Positions 56,032 to 64,000 of a stretch of DNA of 64,000 bases are shown one piece after another; the stretch's first letter is position 1; every line of letters starts with the position of its first letter. The position numbers were made by a program, and so were the translations under genes. The stretch lies in contig NZ_MWQH01000005.1 in assembly GCF_002210295.1 (NCBI RefSeq), forward strand, positions 62,001-126,000, read 5' to 3'. Under the pieces are notes generated by a model. That model worked only from the letters and a program-made list of their open reading frames with translations. It was not told the DNA's origin and ran no database searches. Origin of the DNA: Fibrobacter sp. UWB5. Its GTDB lineage: Bacteria; Fibrobacterota; Fibrobacteria; Fibrobacterales; Fibrobacteraceae.

Positions 56032-57600
56032 ATGGCAATCAGTACAATCCTACTCGACATCATGTTCGTTGTCTATGTGATCGCAGGCATCGGACTTGTC
56101 ATCTATGGTTTTAGCTGTTACTATAGCATTTACTTATTCTTGAAGAATAGCCGCACCACGCGTCTTTCTGACCGCAAAAAGATCCTGCAGTTCTACCGCG
56201 AACACTCGATGGACGAGCTCCCGCAGGTCACCACCCAGCTCCCCGTCTTTAACGAAGCAAACTGTGTCGAACGCCTGCTCGAAGCTGTCTGCGCCATCGA
56301 CTACCCCAAGGACAAGCACGAAATCCAGGTGCTGGACGACTCCACCGACGAATGCTACGAAGTCGCCAAGAAGAAAGTCGCCGAACTCGCCGCCAAGGGC
56401 TACGACATCAAGCTTATCCACCGCACGAACCGTTCCGAATTCAAGGCCGGCGCCCTTAAAGAAGCAATGGAAGTTGCCAAGGGTGAATTCCTCGCCATTT
56501 TCGACGCCGACTTCGTGCCCGAGAAGGACTTCCTCCTCAAGACGATTCCCTACCTGGTCATGGACGAACAGATTGGTCTGGTCCAGGGTCGCTGGGGTCA
56601 CTTGAACCGCACCGAATCCGGTCTTACGCTCGCTCAGTCTATCGGTATCGACGGCCATTTCGTGGTGGAACAGTCCGCCCGTAGCTGGGGCAAGCTCTTC
56701 ATGAACTTCAACGGTACTGCAGGCGTGTGGCGCAAGCAGGCCATCTATGGCGGTGGCGGCTGGGAAGGCGACACCCTGACCGAAGACATGGACCTTTCTT
56801 ACCGCAGCCAGCTCGCCGGTTGGAAGATGAAGTTCGTGTTCGACGTGATCGTTCCGGCCGAACTCCCCAACGACATCAACGCCTTCAAGGCACAGCAGTT
56901 CCGCTGGGCAAAGGGTTCTATCCAGACCGCTATCAAGATTTTGCCGCGCGTGCTCAAGGCCAAGGTTCCTCTCCGCGTAAAGATTGGCGCCATCCTCCAT
57001 ACCACGCACTATTCTATTCACCCCTGCATGTTGTTTACCGCCCTCTGCGCATGGCCGCTGCTCGCGTTCTTTGAACCGGTCGCCCACCTGCCGACTTGGG
57101 CCTACACTGTTGGTTTCAGCTTTATCTTCCTCGCCGCTATCGCTCCTTCTGTTCTTTACTTTGTGGCACAGCGCTGCTCCGGTTACACCGGCTGGAAGAT
57201 CCGCTTGCTTTCCCTCCCCATCCTCATGGCTCTGGGTGTCGGCATTGCAGTGAGCAACTCCCGCGCCGTGTTCTCTGCCGTAATCGGTGCCAAGGGTAGC
57301 TTCGTCCGTACGCCGAAGAGCGGCGGATCCAAGAAGAAGGCCAAGAGCCACTACGCTCAGAAGTTCCCGTGGCAGGCCGTTATCGAACTGGGCGTTGGCA
57401 TCTACTGCATCTTCGGTCTTTTGGAATACATCGGTGCGCAGAAGTTCATTATCGGACCGTTCCTCGCCCTCTATTCCGTCGGCTTCCTCTCGGTGAGCGT
57501 GCTCTCCTTCATGCACTACATCGGCAACCTCTTCGAAATGCACAGAGCCCGCGCCGCTGAAAAGGCCGCCGCCAAGGCAGCCAAGGTCGCAGAAGCCTAA
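56032..57600 (+). CDS. Processive family 2 glycosyltransferase (cellulose/mannan synthase-like)
   Basis: A 522-residue membrane GT2 enzyme. One helix at the N-terminus (about 7-33) is followed by the cytoplasmic catalytic domain. It contains VTTQLPVFNEANCVERLL, EIQVLDDSTDEC with the first Asp, and AIFDADFVP with DxD. LTEDMDLSYRSQLAGW has the base Asp, and QQFRWAKGS has the Q-x-x-R-W signature of processive synthases. Four or more helices follow (about 320-510), with a loop after GAKGSFVRTPKSGG, as in CESA/CSLA-type enzymes. It lacks a PilZ domain, so c-di-GMP control is not evident. The product is a beta-linked polysaccharide, probably glucan or mannan. It stands alone, ended by a terminator. 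Confidence 0.85.
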   Translation: MAISTILLDIMFVVYVIAGIGLVIYGFSCYYSIYLFLKNSRTTRLSDRKKILQFYREHSMDELPQVTTQLPVFNEANCVERLLEAVCAIDYPKDKHEIQVLDDSTDECYEVAKKKVAELAAKGYDIKLIHRTNRSEFKAGALKEAMEVAKGEFLAIFDADFVPEKDFLLKTIPYLVMDEQIGLVQGRWGHLNRTESGLTLAQSIGIDGHFVVEQSARSWGKLFMNFNGTAGVWRKQAIYGGGGWEGDTLTEDMDLSYRSQLAGWKMKFVFDVIVPAELPNDINAFKAQQFRWAKGSIQTAIKILPRVLKAKVPLRVKIGAILHTTHYSIHPCMLFTALCAWPLLAFFEPVAHLPTWAYTVGFSFIFLAAIAPSVLYFVAQRCSGYTGWKIRLLSLPILMALGVGIAVSNSRAVFSAVIGAKGSFVRTPKSGGSKKKAKSHYAQKFPWQAVIELGVGIYCIFGLLEYIGAQKFIIGPFLALYSVGFLSVSVLSFMHYIGNLFEMHRARAAEKAAAKAAKVAEA

Positions 57601-57621
57601 GCGAAACAAAATTTCAGAATG

Positions 57622-57647
57622 AAGCCGGAGCTAATCCGGCTTTTTTT
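57622..57647 (+). terminator. Terminator of the glycosyltransferase gene
   Basis: AAGCCGGA (57622-57629) and TCCGGCTT (57635-57642) form a perfect 8-bp stem with a GCTAA loop followed by a run of T. It ends within two bases of the stop of the convergent prepilin gene. Confidence 0.85.
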
Positions 57648-57855
57648 ATCGAGTGTCTACAGGCCCGTCCGCATAGGGGTTCATGCGCCGCAGCCCTTCA
57701 AGGATTGCGGCGGATTCTTTCTGGTATTCGCCGGACAAATGCAGGTAAAGCCTGTGGTAAGCCCCGTAAACCTGCAGGGCCGCAAGCGACAGGACCGAGG
57801 CGGCAAGCATCGCCACCAAGAGCTCTATCAGGGTAAAGCCGTTTACCGGGCGCAT
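57646..57855 (-). CDS. Short prepilin-like protein
   Basis: A 69-residue protein beginning MRPVNGFTLIELLVAMLAAS, a textbook type IV prepilin/pseudopilin start with Gly at -1 and Phe+1, Glu at +5. Longer upstream frames with the same end run antisense and out of character, so ATG 57855 is chosen. The start overlaps the end of the preceding prepilin gene by 13 bases. The hydrophobic helix covers about 7-33, with only 36 residues after it, so it is a very small pseudopilin or a truncated one. It is the last gene of the secretin/pseudopilin cluster. Confidence 0.7.
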   Translation of the reverse strand: MRPVNGFTLIELLVAMLAASVLSLAALQVYGAYHRLYLHLSGEYQKESAAILEGLRRMNPYADGPVDTR

Positions 57856-58208
57856 CGCACAAGTCTCCGGAAAACAGGTGCTTTGGGGTCGGTCCGCACA
57901 CTTGGCGTGACAACGAAAACATTCAGCCAGACGATTGGCCGCGGGCCAGGGATCGATTCGAGGGAAACCTGGACCGCGGCGGCAAGCGCCCCGAAGGCGA
58001 ACAAAGTATCGCAACATTCCGGCGGATTTCGGACAAAATGCTCCACCGCCTGGGCCGCAGCAAGAGCCGCATTCGCATGCTGGCGCTCCAGCGCCCGGAC
58101 GCGATTGAAGCCATCCAAGTACCGCCCGAATACAAGAACGCCCGCCGAAAGCACCGCCAACGCCACGCAGACCTCCATCAAGGTAAAGCCGGATTTTCTT
58201 TTCATCAT
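57843..58208 (-). CDS. Type IV prepilin/pseudopilin (PilV/GspI-like)
   Basis: A 121-residue prepilin beginning MMKRKSGFTLMEVCVALAVL, with Gly-Phe cleavage site and Glu+5. The remainder is a globular pilin-like part with one Cys-Cys (PPECC) and ends RRLVRCAR. An in-frame GTG six bases before the ATG pair has better Shine-Dalgarno spacing (AAGGA) and could be the actual start. It overlaps the short prepilin gene downstream. Upstream, 217 bp with palindromic repeats separate it from the PilX-like gene. Confidence 0.75.
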   Translation of the reverse strand: MMKRKSGFTLMEVCVALAVLSAGVLVFGRYLDGFNRVRALERQHANAALAAAQAVEHFVRNPPECCDTLFAFGALAAAVQVSLESIPGPRPIVWLNVFVVTPSVRTDPKAPVFRRLVRCAR

Positions 58209-58288
58209 ACACACGCATTTTTCCTTGTCTTCCCGGCCTTGCCAATAGCCACTTGCAGCTTTGCTGCTTAGTGGATATGGTCCTCGGA

Positions 58289-58420
58289 ACGGGGAAGCCG
58301 GGATCTCCTTTGATGTTTGCAAAAAAAGAATGTAGACGTAATAGTTATAATTCATTTTCATTTCCTAAAATGCTTTGTTCTCGGTTTGAAGAGGAGATCC
58401 CGCATCTACGTGCGGGAAGA
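58289..58420. repeat. Short palindromic repeats, copies 4 and 5
   Basis: ACGGGGAAGCCGGGATCTCC (58290-58308 region) and GGAGATCCCGCA-TCTACG-TGCGGGAAGACA (58393-58422) face each other in the gap between the PilX-like and prepilin genes. The latter has a perfect CCCGCA/TGCGGG stem. Both end in GGAGATC, as in the copies at 16471, 29286 and 45466. The segment between them is AT-rich and non-coding. Confidence 0.5.
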
Positions 58421-58425
58421 CAAGC

Positions 58426-59325
58426 CTACCGCAAGCTCCATTGGAAGGGCTTTAAGTCGCCGGAAATAAAGTCGGGAATCAGAATCGAATCTTGTTCCGA
58501 TTCCAGCGGCAAGTTCGCCGATTCCGCCGCCATTACGAAAGAGGGATACCGCATTCTGACCTTGTCCGCCCCATTCGGGAAAGCAACTTCGTGCCGGGCG
58601 ATGGCGACGCCCGAGAATTCCACGCCCGAGGAAATCTCGATGCGGTCTTCGCTAAAGGCTTCGAGGAACCGGGCCTTTAGCCGCCCGCGGAACGTGAGTG
58701 GTCCGCGGGCGTATACGCGCAGCGTATCGAAAACCACATTCCCGCGAATTTTGACGGAGCCGTCGGCGATGAATCGGCCTGAGGGGATTTCGCCCTCCAA
58801 GTCAAGCGTCAAATCGCCATCGAGAACTTGCAACGCCGTCGAGGGAATTTGCCCGGTATCTCGGCCGAGAATGCGGCGGTTGCCCGACTTGATTTCGAGC
58901 TTAAGCGGGTGCTTGACCAACATGATTTCTTGATTCAGCTGTTGCTTGAAGCCCTCGTAGATTTCACGCCGGAGCTTATGCGATTTGAGCATATTGCAGG
59001 CGCTATCGCAAGCAATTCCTGCCAACACATGAACGCTTCGGATAGAATCTACCTCTGCAGATAAATCCGTCCACGGGCCAAGCCGCGAGCGATCCACTTT
59101 CGGGAGTTTGAAATAATCCTCGGGAAAGCCTTCCAGGCACGCGATTAGAGCCGATTCCGCATCATAAATCTGCTGTTGCATTTGGGCATGGCGCAGCGCA
59201 ACCCGACGCACCCCGCCCGGCAATTGCAAAAGTGATGTCAGCAGGAGCGTCACCGCCAAAAGGATTCCTAAAACCAGCGGCAAAACGGCGCCTCGCCTAC
59301 TTAGGGAATCAAGGACCATGCGCAC
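58426..59325 (-). CDS. PilX/GspK-like envelope protein
   Basis: A 299-residue protein. Its N-terminus (RRGAVLPLVLGILLAVTLLL, residues 10-29) resembles PilX or GspK starts: a short basic head with a small residue before a long hydrophobic helix, but no Glu+5. The rest is soluble, with a helical region to about 155 and then a repetitive beta region (about 165-260) of the type seen in polymer-forming, bactofilin-like proteins. LDLEGEIPSGRFIADGSVKI is a typical stretch. Role is probably a minor pilin or assembly partner. It overlaps the PilM/PilP-like gene by 17 bases, so they are co-translated. Confidence 0.6.
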   Translation of the reverse strand: MRMVLDSLSRRGAVLPLVLGILLAVTLLLTSLLQLPGGVRRVALRHAQMQQQIYDAESALIACLEGFPEDYFKLPKVDRSRLGPWTDLSAEVDSIRSVHVLAGIACDSACNMLKSHKLRREIYEGFKQQLNQEIMLVKHPLKLEIKSGNRRILGRDTGQIPSTALQVLDGDLTLDLEGEIPSGRFIADGSVKIRGNVVFDTLRVYARGPLTFRGRLKARFLEAFSEDRIEISSGVEFSGVAIARHEVAFPNGADKVRMRYPSFVMAAESANLPLESEQDSILIPDFISGDLKPFQWSLR

Positions 59326-60397
59326 CCACCTTTTTCACAACACTAGAATCGCCGCAAGCCAAAGCAATTTGGTCGCGCCCGATTGTCTGAACCTCAAACG
59401 CCCCCAGCGAATCTCCGACCGAAATTTCTCTGGACTCCCCCGCCACCGCAATCACGGCAATCTCTTCGCCCACGACTCCCTTCAAGAAAACTTCTGGCAG
59501 AATGCATTGGGGTTTACGCGACCGCGGAGCGCTAGACTCCAGCGGTTCCATCACATCATCCCATTCCGGCGACACCTCCAGCAGCGATATTTCGGGCATC
59601 GACAATTCCGGCGGCACCACATCTTTCAAAATGGAAAGAGGAGTCGGATTCCAAAATTTCCCGAGCAACAAAGCGAGCGTTAGAATGGCGAACCAAAAGG
59701 TCCTGCGGCCAAGCATCGCGCTAGCGAGCTCCGCTAAGCCCTTTGACGCATTCCCTTCGGGCTTTCGCAGGTCGAGCCCGCGCCAAAAAGGATCACGCGA
59801 GGCCCGCTTGAACATTGCCGGAGAACTACTCCCTTGCAGCGGGATTTCTTCAAAATGATTCGCCCGCGAAAACAGCGCATCGCTTTCCAGGAACCGCCGG
59901 AACCGCGACAACGCCAAATCCAGTTTCGCATGACGCCCTATGACGTCTTCGGACCAGTGGCACAACCGGCCTTCAAAGAAAACAAGCACGTAAAGCCGAC
60001 CCTCATCATGCGCATAGCACAAGTAATTTCCGGCGTTATCGCTTTCGGGCAACGAGCCAATCATCTGGTCTGCCGCCGCCGAAAGCCAAATCTGTTCCGG
60101 CAATACCCGCCGACCACTATTTTCAAGCGGCGGCTCCACCAGCGCCACCAAAAATCTCGATCGTCGCCCTTCGGCAGAATTAAACGAGACCAAATGCCAA
60201 ATCCGGTAAAAGCCACCGCTTTCCTGCAAGCGCAAACACGTGCGCGGGAATTCCATTTCAAACATGCGTTCAAGTTCCGCTTGCGCCGGAATTTCATCAA
60301 AGGTCGTCATGCATTCCCAAGTCAAGAGTTTCGCCTCCACCGGAATTGCCCCCGTGTACCGCAAACGCCAAAACAAAGCAGTCACATTCAAAATCAT
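59309..60397 (-). CDS. PilM/GspL-like and PilP/GspC-like fusion protein
   Basis: A 362-residue protein. The start at 60397 overlaps the secretin stop by four bases. Residues 1-230 are cytoplasmic and resemble a weak actin-like PilM/GspL module. A transmembrane helix lies near 236-252 (FWFAILTLALLLGKFW). The C-terminal periplasmic part (about 300-362) resembles the homology region of PilP/GspC that docks on the secretin: EVFLKGVVGEEIAVIAVAGE, then GDSLGAFEVQTIGRDQIALAC. One protein thus seems to combine functions often held by separate platform components. Assignment rests on pattern rather than strong motifs. Confidence 0.6.
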   Translation of the reverse strand: MILNVTALFWRLRYTGAIPVEAKLLTWECMTTFDEIPAQAELERMFEMEFPRTCLRLQESGGFYRIWHLVSFNSAEGRRSRFLVALVEPPLENSGRRVLPEQIWLSAAADQMIGSLPESDNAGNYLCYAHDEGRLYVLVFFEGRLCHWSEDVIGRHAKLDLALSRFRRFLESDALFSRANHFEEIPLQGSSSPAMFKRASRDPFWRGLDLRKPEGNASKGLAELASAMLGRRTFWFAILTLALLLGKFWNPTPLSILKDVVPPELSMPEISLLEVSPEWDDVMEPLESSAPRSRKPQCILPEVFLKGVVGEEIAVIAVAGESREISVGDSLGAFEVQTIGRDQIALACGDSSVVKKVGAHGP

Positions 60398-62118
60398 AGT
60401 CCCGCCTTTTCCACATGGGGCGTAATAAAAATGGCCAGTTCGTTTTCTTCCTCTTCTTCGGAGGTATAGCTGAACAAGCGCCCGAGCAGAGGAATACTCC
60501 CGAGAAACGGCACCGCCGAGCGCACCTCGGATTTGCTCTTGCGAATCAGGCCACCCAAGCAAAGGGTTTCACCGTCTTTCAGCACCACCATCGTCTTCAA
60601 GTTTCGGGTACTAATGTCGCGCGGGCCATCACCGGAACTGCGCCCGGCCGACTTGATTTCAGGCGAAACCTCTAAAGTGATTCTCCCCTCTTGCGTAACC
60701 GACGGCGTGAGTTCTAGCGAAATGCCATCATTAAAGGAGCGGTAGTCTGTTATCGGGTAACCGTCGGCAGACACTTGGCTTACCAAGTAGTAGACGGTGT
60801 TTGTCACATTGAGCTCCGCCTTATTGCCGTTGAGCGTGGTCAAGCGCGGGCGCGCGAGCACTTCGGCCTGATTGTTTTCTTCGAGCGAGGCGAGCTCCAG
60901 TTCAAAGCGGTCGGGCAAGAGCCCGATTTTACCGAAAGCGCCCGCCACCGAAAAATCCTTTCCCATAAAATCGAAGTAGCCTCGCGCGCCAAGATCGCGT
61001 TCCGCGGTCTTACGCGCGGCACCGCTATGCAGCCCGATTTCAAAGCCACGCCCGCGCTTGAATTCCACCACAATGCAAGAGAGCGTCACCTGCAACGCCG
61101 GAATATCAATCTGCTTGAGCAAATCCACCGCCATCTGGATTTCAAAATGCGAACCGCCCAGCAAGAGCGCATTCTGTTCCTTGATTTCGGTCGCCACGAA
61201 GTTCGGGCTGGGCGCAAACTTGCCCAAGTACGCAAGCGCACGCTCGCTATGGACATGCCGCAGCGGGTAGAGCTTACTCGCCGAAAGCGCCTTGTGCGTG
61301 CCGCCCTCGCTCACGTACAAAGTCTTGCCCTCCAACGCAAAGCTGTAACGACGCCCCTTGAACAGCGACTCAATCAAGCATTCAAGCGTCACCGCATGCA
61401 GCTTAAGCCGCATACTTTCGCGAATGTCGCCGTACAGTGCCAAGTTCAATTCCGCAACTTCCGCAAGTACATTCAGCGCCTGCGCCAAATCGCCATCGTT
61501 CACCTCGGCGCTGTACAAGTCGCCGTCCTTGTAAATCCGGATTTTATCGCTCGCCTCGCTTGTCGCCTTACTCCCAGAACTCACCCTCAAGCATCCGCCT
61601 TCACGCCAAACCCGAAAACCATGTACAGACATGATAGAGCGAAATGCCGCCTCGGCGGGCATGGAGCGAAGCTCGCCCGTAATGCGGCCTTCAAGCCCGG
61701 GCGCTGCCAGAATATTCAGGCCGGAATTCAGGGCAAACTCGCGCACAAATTCGCCCACTTCCTTATCCTTCACCGACAGCGAAACAAGCGAATCGCGCAG
61801 GGTAAATTCATGCTCGCCGCGCTCCCTCGCGCGCCGCACATGGAACACGGATTCCTGCTGCACCAGTTCAAGCCCGTGGGCCGAACAGAGCGCCGTCAGG
61901 GCATCCAGCACGCCCACGCCATCCAAGTGAAACGTCACCTTCAAATCGAGGGCGTCGTCCACCAGCACGGGGGTCTTGTATGCTAGCGAAATCAGGCGCA
62001 CCACCTCGGCGATAGGCGTATCCACGAAATCCAGCGTCACCGGTTTTTCGGCACGCACAGGGGCAAAACAGAGTAACGCCCACAGCAAAACGGGCGCAAA
62101 CAACAATGTACGGGGCAA
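60394..62118 (-). CDS. Secretin of a type IV pilus/type II secretion-like system
   Basis: A 574-residue secretin. A TTG at 62118 is the preferred start: CCGAGGG lies five bases upstream and it gives a signal peptide (LLFAPVLLWALLCFAPVRA). An ATG at 62211 would add a non-signal extension. N-terminal STN/N0-like domain (VTLDFVDTPIAEVVRLISLA) and a second domain are followed by the secretin core. The core has VLARPRLTTLNGNKAELN and DGETLCLGGLI, then VPFLGSIPLLGRLF, the family signature. It would form the outer-membrane pore. It heads an operon with the PilM/PilP-like, PilX-like and prepilin genes. No ATPase or prepilin peptidase is in the window. Confidence 0.85.
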   Translation of the reverse strand: MPRTLLFAPVLLWALLCFAPVRAEKPVTLDFVDTPIAEVVRLISLAYKTPVLVDDALDLKVTFHLDGVGVLDALTALCSAHGLELVQQESVFHVRRARERGEHEFTLRDSLVSLSVKDKEVGEFVREFALNSGLNILAAPGLEGRITGELRSMPAEAAFRSIMSVHGFRVWREGGCLRVSSGSKATSEASDKIRIYKDGDLYSAEVNDGDLAQALNVLAEVAELNLALYGDIRESMRLKLHAVTLECLIESLFKGRRYSFALEGKTLYVSEGGTHKALSASKLYPLRHVHSERALAYLGKFAPSPNFVATEIKEQNALLLGGSHFEIQMAVDLLKQIDIPALQVTLSCIVVEFKRGRGFEIGLHSGAARKTAERDLGARGYFDFMGKDFSVAGAFGKIGLLPDRFELELASLEENNQAEVLARPRLTTLNGNKAELNVTNTVYYLVSQVSADGYPITDYRSFNDGISLELTPSVTQEGRITLEVSPEIKSAGRSSGDGPRDISTRNLKTMVVLKDGETLCLGGLIRKSKSEVRSAVPFLGSIPLLGRLFSYTSEEEEENELAIFITPHVEKAGL

Positions 62119-62253
62119 AAATCCCTCGGGAACGGCAATAACCCTGCCCGGGATATAAAAAAGATTCCCAATTCGGCGAATCGGACTCAATTTACAAAAA
62201 TAGAAGACCAAAGCCCAATTCGGTCCAAAAATTCCGTTTTGGAGTTGTCAGTC

Positions 62254-62283
62254 TCTATGCATTTTTGTACATTTATGCATAGA
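62254..62283. promoter_or_regulatory. Inverted repeat between secretin and metK genes
   Basis: TCTATGCAT (62254-62262) and ATGCATAGA (62275-62283) form a perfect 9-bp inverted repeat 12 bases apart; each arm contains the palindrome ATGCAT. CCAAAA/TTTTGG (62225-62242) lies nearby. Candidate operator in the divergent promoter region; nothing resembling a SAM riboswitch was seen. Confidence 0.4.
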
Positions 62284-62367
62284 AAAACTCAAACCCGTTT
62301 TTTCAGCGCTTGGGAATGCTCAAAAACGCGACATTCTTTTTGGTGCTGAAAACATCAAGGAGCCTAC

Positions 62368-63558
62368 ATGGCACATTATCTTTTTACTTCTGAATCCGTG
62401 TCCAAGGGACACCCCGACAAAGTCTGCGACCAGATCTCTGACGCTATCCTCGACGCTTGCCTTGCTCAGGACCCGAACAGCCGCGTCGCTTGCGAAACGC
62501 TCGTGAACACTGGCCTCGTCGTGATTTCCGGCGAAATCACCACCAAGGCCGTGATTGACTACCAGCAGATTGCCCGCAAGACCATCAAGGGAATCGGCTA
62601 CGTGAATCCGGAACTCGCCTTCGACTACAAGGGCTGCTCCGTGCTCGTGGCTATGGACAAGCAGTCTCCGGACATCGCTCAGGGCGTGGACGCCAAGGCC
62701 GCAGACGGTAAGGAAGATGACAAGCAGGGTGCCGGTGACCAGGGCATGATGTTCGGTTACGCCGTCAATGAAACTAAGGAATTGATGCCGCTCCCGATCA
62801 GCCTCGCCCACAAGCTCATGGAAGAAATCCAGAACCTCCGCGAAAAGGGCAAGATCAAGTGGCTCCGCCCGGACGCCAAGTCCCAGGTGACAGTGGAATA
62901 TGACGAAAACGACAAGCCCGTACGCGTGGACACGGTCGTGATTTCTACCCAGCACGACGAATTCGTGAACGGCAAGGAACTCAAGCACGCCACAATCGAA
63001 AAGGAAATCATCGAAAAGCTCATCAAGAAGGTGATTCCGGCCAAGTTGCTCGACAAGAAGACCCGTTACCTCGTGAACCCGACCGGCAAGTTCGTGGTCG
63101 GTGGCCCGCACGGTGACTGCGGCCTCACCGGTCGTAAGATTATCGTCGACACCTACGGCGGTATGGGCCGTCATGGTGGTGGCGCCTTCAGCGGTAAGGA
63201 CCCGTCCAAGGTCGACCGCAGTGCTGCTTACGCCGCTCGCTATGTGGCAAAGAACATTGTGGCTGCAGGCCTCGCCTACCGTTGCGAAGTCCAGCTCGCT
63301 TACGCTATCGGTTACTCCAAGCCGGTGTCTGTTCTCGTGAACACCTTCGGCACGGGCAAGATCAGCGACCGCGAAATCGAAGCCATTGTCGCCAAGACCT
63401 TCGACCTCTCTCCGGCCGGCATCGTGAAGATGCTCGACCTGAAGAAGCCGGGCTACCAGTCTACCGCCGCTCTCGGCCACTTCGGCCGCACGGGCGCACG
63501 CTTCACTTGGGAAAAGACTGACAAGGCCGCCACGCTCAAGAAACTCGCCAAGGTGTAA
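62368..63558 (+). CDS. metK: S-adenosylmethionine synthetase
   Basis: A 396-residue Met[20 protein letters not shown] is the N-terminal signature and [18 protein letters not shown] the central one. [20 protein letters not shown] and [16 protein letters not shown] are the phosphate-binding loops. The enzyme makes S-adenosylmethionine from methionine and ATP. Length and order of motifs are normal. An AAGGAG Shine-Dalgarno precedes the ATG. It is a single-gene unit ended by a terminator. Confidence 0.96.
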   Translation: MAHYLFTSESVSKGHPDKVCDQISDAILDACLAQDPNSRVACETLVNTGLVVISGEITTKAVIDYQQIARKTIKGIGYVNPELAFDYKGCSVLVAMDKQSPDIAQGVDAKAADGKEDDKQGAGDQGMMFGYAVNETKELMPLPISLAHKLMEEIQNLREKGKIKWLRPDAKSQVTVEYDENDKPVRVDTVVISTQHDEFVNGKELKHATIEKEIIEKLIKKVIPAKLLDKKTRYLVNPTGKFVVGGPHGDCGLTGRKIIVDTYGGMGRHGGGAFSGKDPSKVDRSAAYAARYVAKNIVAAGLAYRCEVQLAYAIGYSKPVSVLVNTFGTGKISDREIEAIVAKTFDLSPAGIVKMLDLKKPGYQSTAALGHFGRTGARFTWEKTDKAATLKKLAKV

Positions 63559-63612
63559 GCTGCGGAGGTTTAGCAACCGCTAAACAGCGCAGGCCTAGCG
63601 CAAGATATGAAA

Positions 63613-63643
63613 ACGGCCCCGAGATTTCGGGGCTGTTTCTTTT
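63613..63643. terminator. Terminator of metK
   Basis: ACGGCCCCGA (63613-63622) and TCGGGGCTGT (63627-63636) pair in a 10-bp stem with one G-U and a GATT loop, followed by TTTCTTTT. A-rich sequence on the other side may let it serve the convergent CAZyme gene as well. Confidence 0.8.
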
Positions 63644-63664
63644 ACATACTGAAGCCGTTCGCGT

Positions 63665-64000
63665 CTATTTTACTGCGGTAAAATAGCTCCTGCTTACGCC
63701 CGGAGCGGTAACGCGTACCAGATACACGCCCGCGGGAAGGCCTGCGGTCAGTTCACGCATGTCGCGGAGCATCGCCTGCGTGACATTTTCCGTTTTACGA
63801 ACAAACTTTCCGTCGGTCGCATAGACACTCACGCTGTATGCCCCCTGCTGGAGCGACAAGCCCGAAAGCATCGGGATGGCCGTCTTGGTCGTATCGCCCG
63901 AGCTTGTATCTCGAACAGTCGTATCCTTCTTCGAGGTGTCCGGCGAAACCACCTGCGCCTTCACAAGCGTTACATCGAACTGGTCGATATTCGGGCCGTC
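63665..64000 (-). CDS. C-terminal end of a secreted CAZyme with CBM6-like domain (5' partial)
   Basis: The frame is open to the window edge, so only the last 111 codons are seen. The first residues (GPNIDQFDVTLVK) are a typical end of a CBM6/CBM35-type carbohydrate-binding module. A Thr/Asp/Ser-rich linker (about 25 residues) follows. The final 70 residues form a module ending LPAGVYLVRVTAPG-VSRSYFTAVK, comparable to the tail of the GH30 enzyme at 29388. Such tails are common on secreted Fibrobacter enzymes and may direct secretion or cell-surface attachment. The catalytic domain is outside the window. Confidence 0.7.
   Translation of the reverse strand, partial: DGPNIDQFDVTLVKAQVVSPDTSKKDTTVRDTSSGDTTKTAIPMLSGLSLQQGAYSVSVYATDGKFVRKTENVTQAMLRDMRELTAGLPAGVYLVRVTAPGVSRSYFTAVK

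Noticed and set aside
58209-58361. N-terminal extension of the PilV-like prepilin
   Set aside because: It runs through a palindromic repeat and lacks any signal; prepilins start with a short basic leader, as found at 58208.
62212-62367. SAM riboswitch upstream of metK
   Set aside because: The region is only about 150 bp, and none of the conserved SAM-I or SAM-II motifs are visible; only a simple inverted repeat is present.

Overview
The window reads as chromosome of a Fibrobacter-type bacterium (phylum Fibrobacterota). The evidence is a FISUMP ('Fibrobacter succinogenes major') domain protein at 19263-20516, a secreted GH30 xylanase-like enzyme, the end of a CBM6-like CAZyme that shares a C-terminal module with it, a type III glutamine synthetase, and a Gram-negative envelope (TonB/ExbBD, a secretin, lipoproteins, a LolA-like protein). 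No rRNA, tRNA, CRISPR array or insertion sequence was recognised.

Layout. 1-431: end of a TtcA-like tRNA thiolation gene. 505-5968: an RND/MMPL exporter, a ZIP metal transporter and feoAB. 6030-11240: an AT-rich accessory island with a RhuM/PLD-like protein and an unrecognised gene set: a two-repeat zinc-ribbon protein, a YaaW-like domain fused to a GTPase, a tail-anchored protein, an unknown protein and a UDG-fold-like protein. 11370-17485: a second RND exporter, LolA-like protein, outer-membrane barrel, TonB, ExbB and ExbD in one cluster. 17518-20516: NicO/DUF1007 metal-transport pair and the FISUMP protein. 20604-22853: sigma-54-type promoter, glnN and terminator. 22971-29357: carA-pyrG-carB behind what looks like a pyrL-type UTP-sensing leader attenuator. 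29388-32733: GH30 enzyme, flavoprotein, CDF exporter. 32761-37399: biotin genes bioA-bioW-bioF-bioD behind a DUF4405 membrane gene. 37415-42010: flavodoxin, CMD-cupin, SUMF1 and monooxygenase genes around a LysR gene, with three copies of one palindromic operator. 42027-43901: toxin-antitoxin spot with a YafQ remnant and an AbiE-like pair between 19-bp direct repeats. 44002-52126: PAP2 phosphatase, lipoproteins, a second LysR/flavoprotein module, GNAT, diguanylate cyclase and a subtilase-like protein. 52603-54373: sigma-54-type promoter, PII and amtB. 54424-57600: small operon with a TusA-like protein, then a family 2 glycosyltransferase. 57646-62118: secretin/pseudopilin operon. 62368-63558: metK. 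63665-64000: the partial CAZyme.

How it fits together. Nitrogen assimilation (glnN and PII-amtB) appears to share sigma-54 control, while pyrimidine and arginine precursor supply (carA-pyrG-carB) appears to be set by transcription attenuation. Two LysR-flavoprotein modules look like responses to quinones, electrophiles or redox stress. The best candidate for an undescribed system is the island operon at 7576-11126. The best regulatory observation is the carA leader.

All calls come from reading the sequence by eye. Family names rest on remembered motifs and have not been checked by database search.
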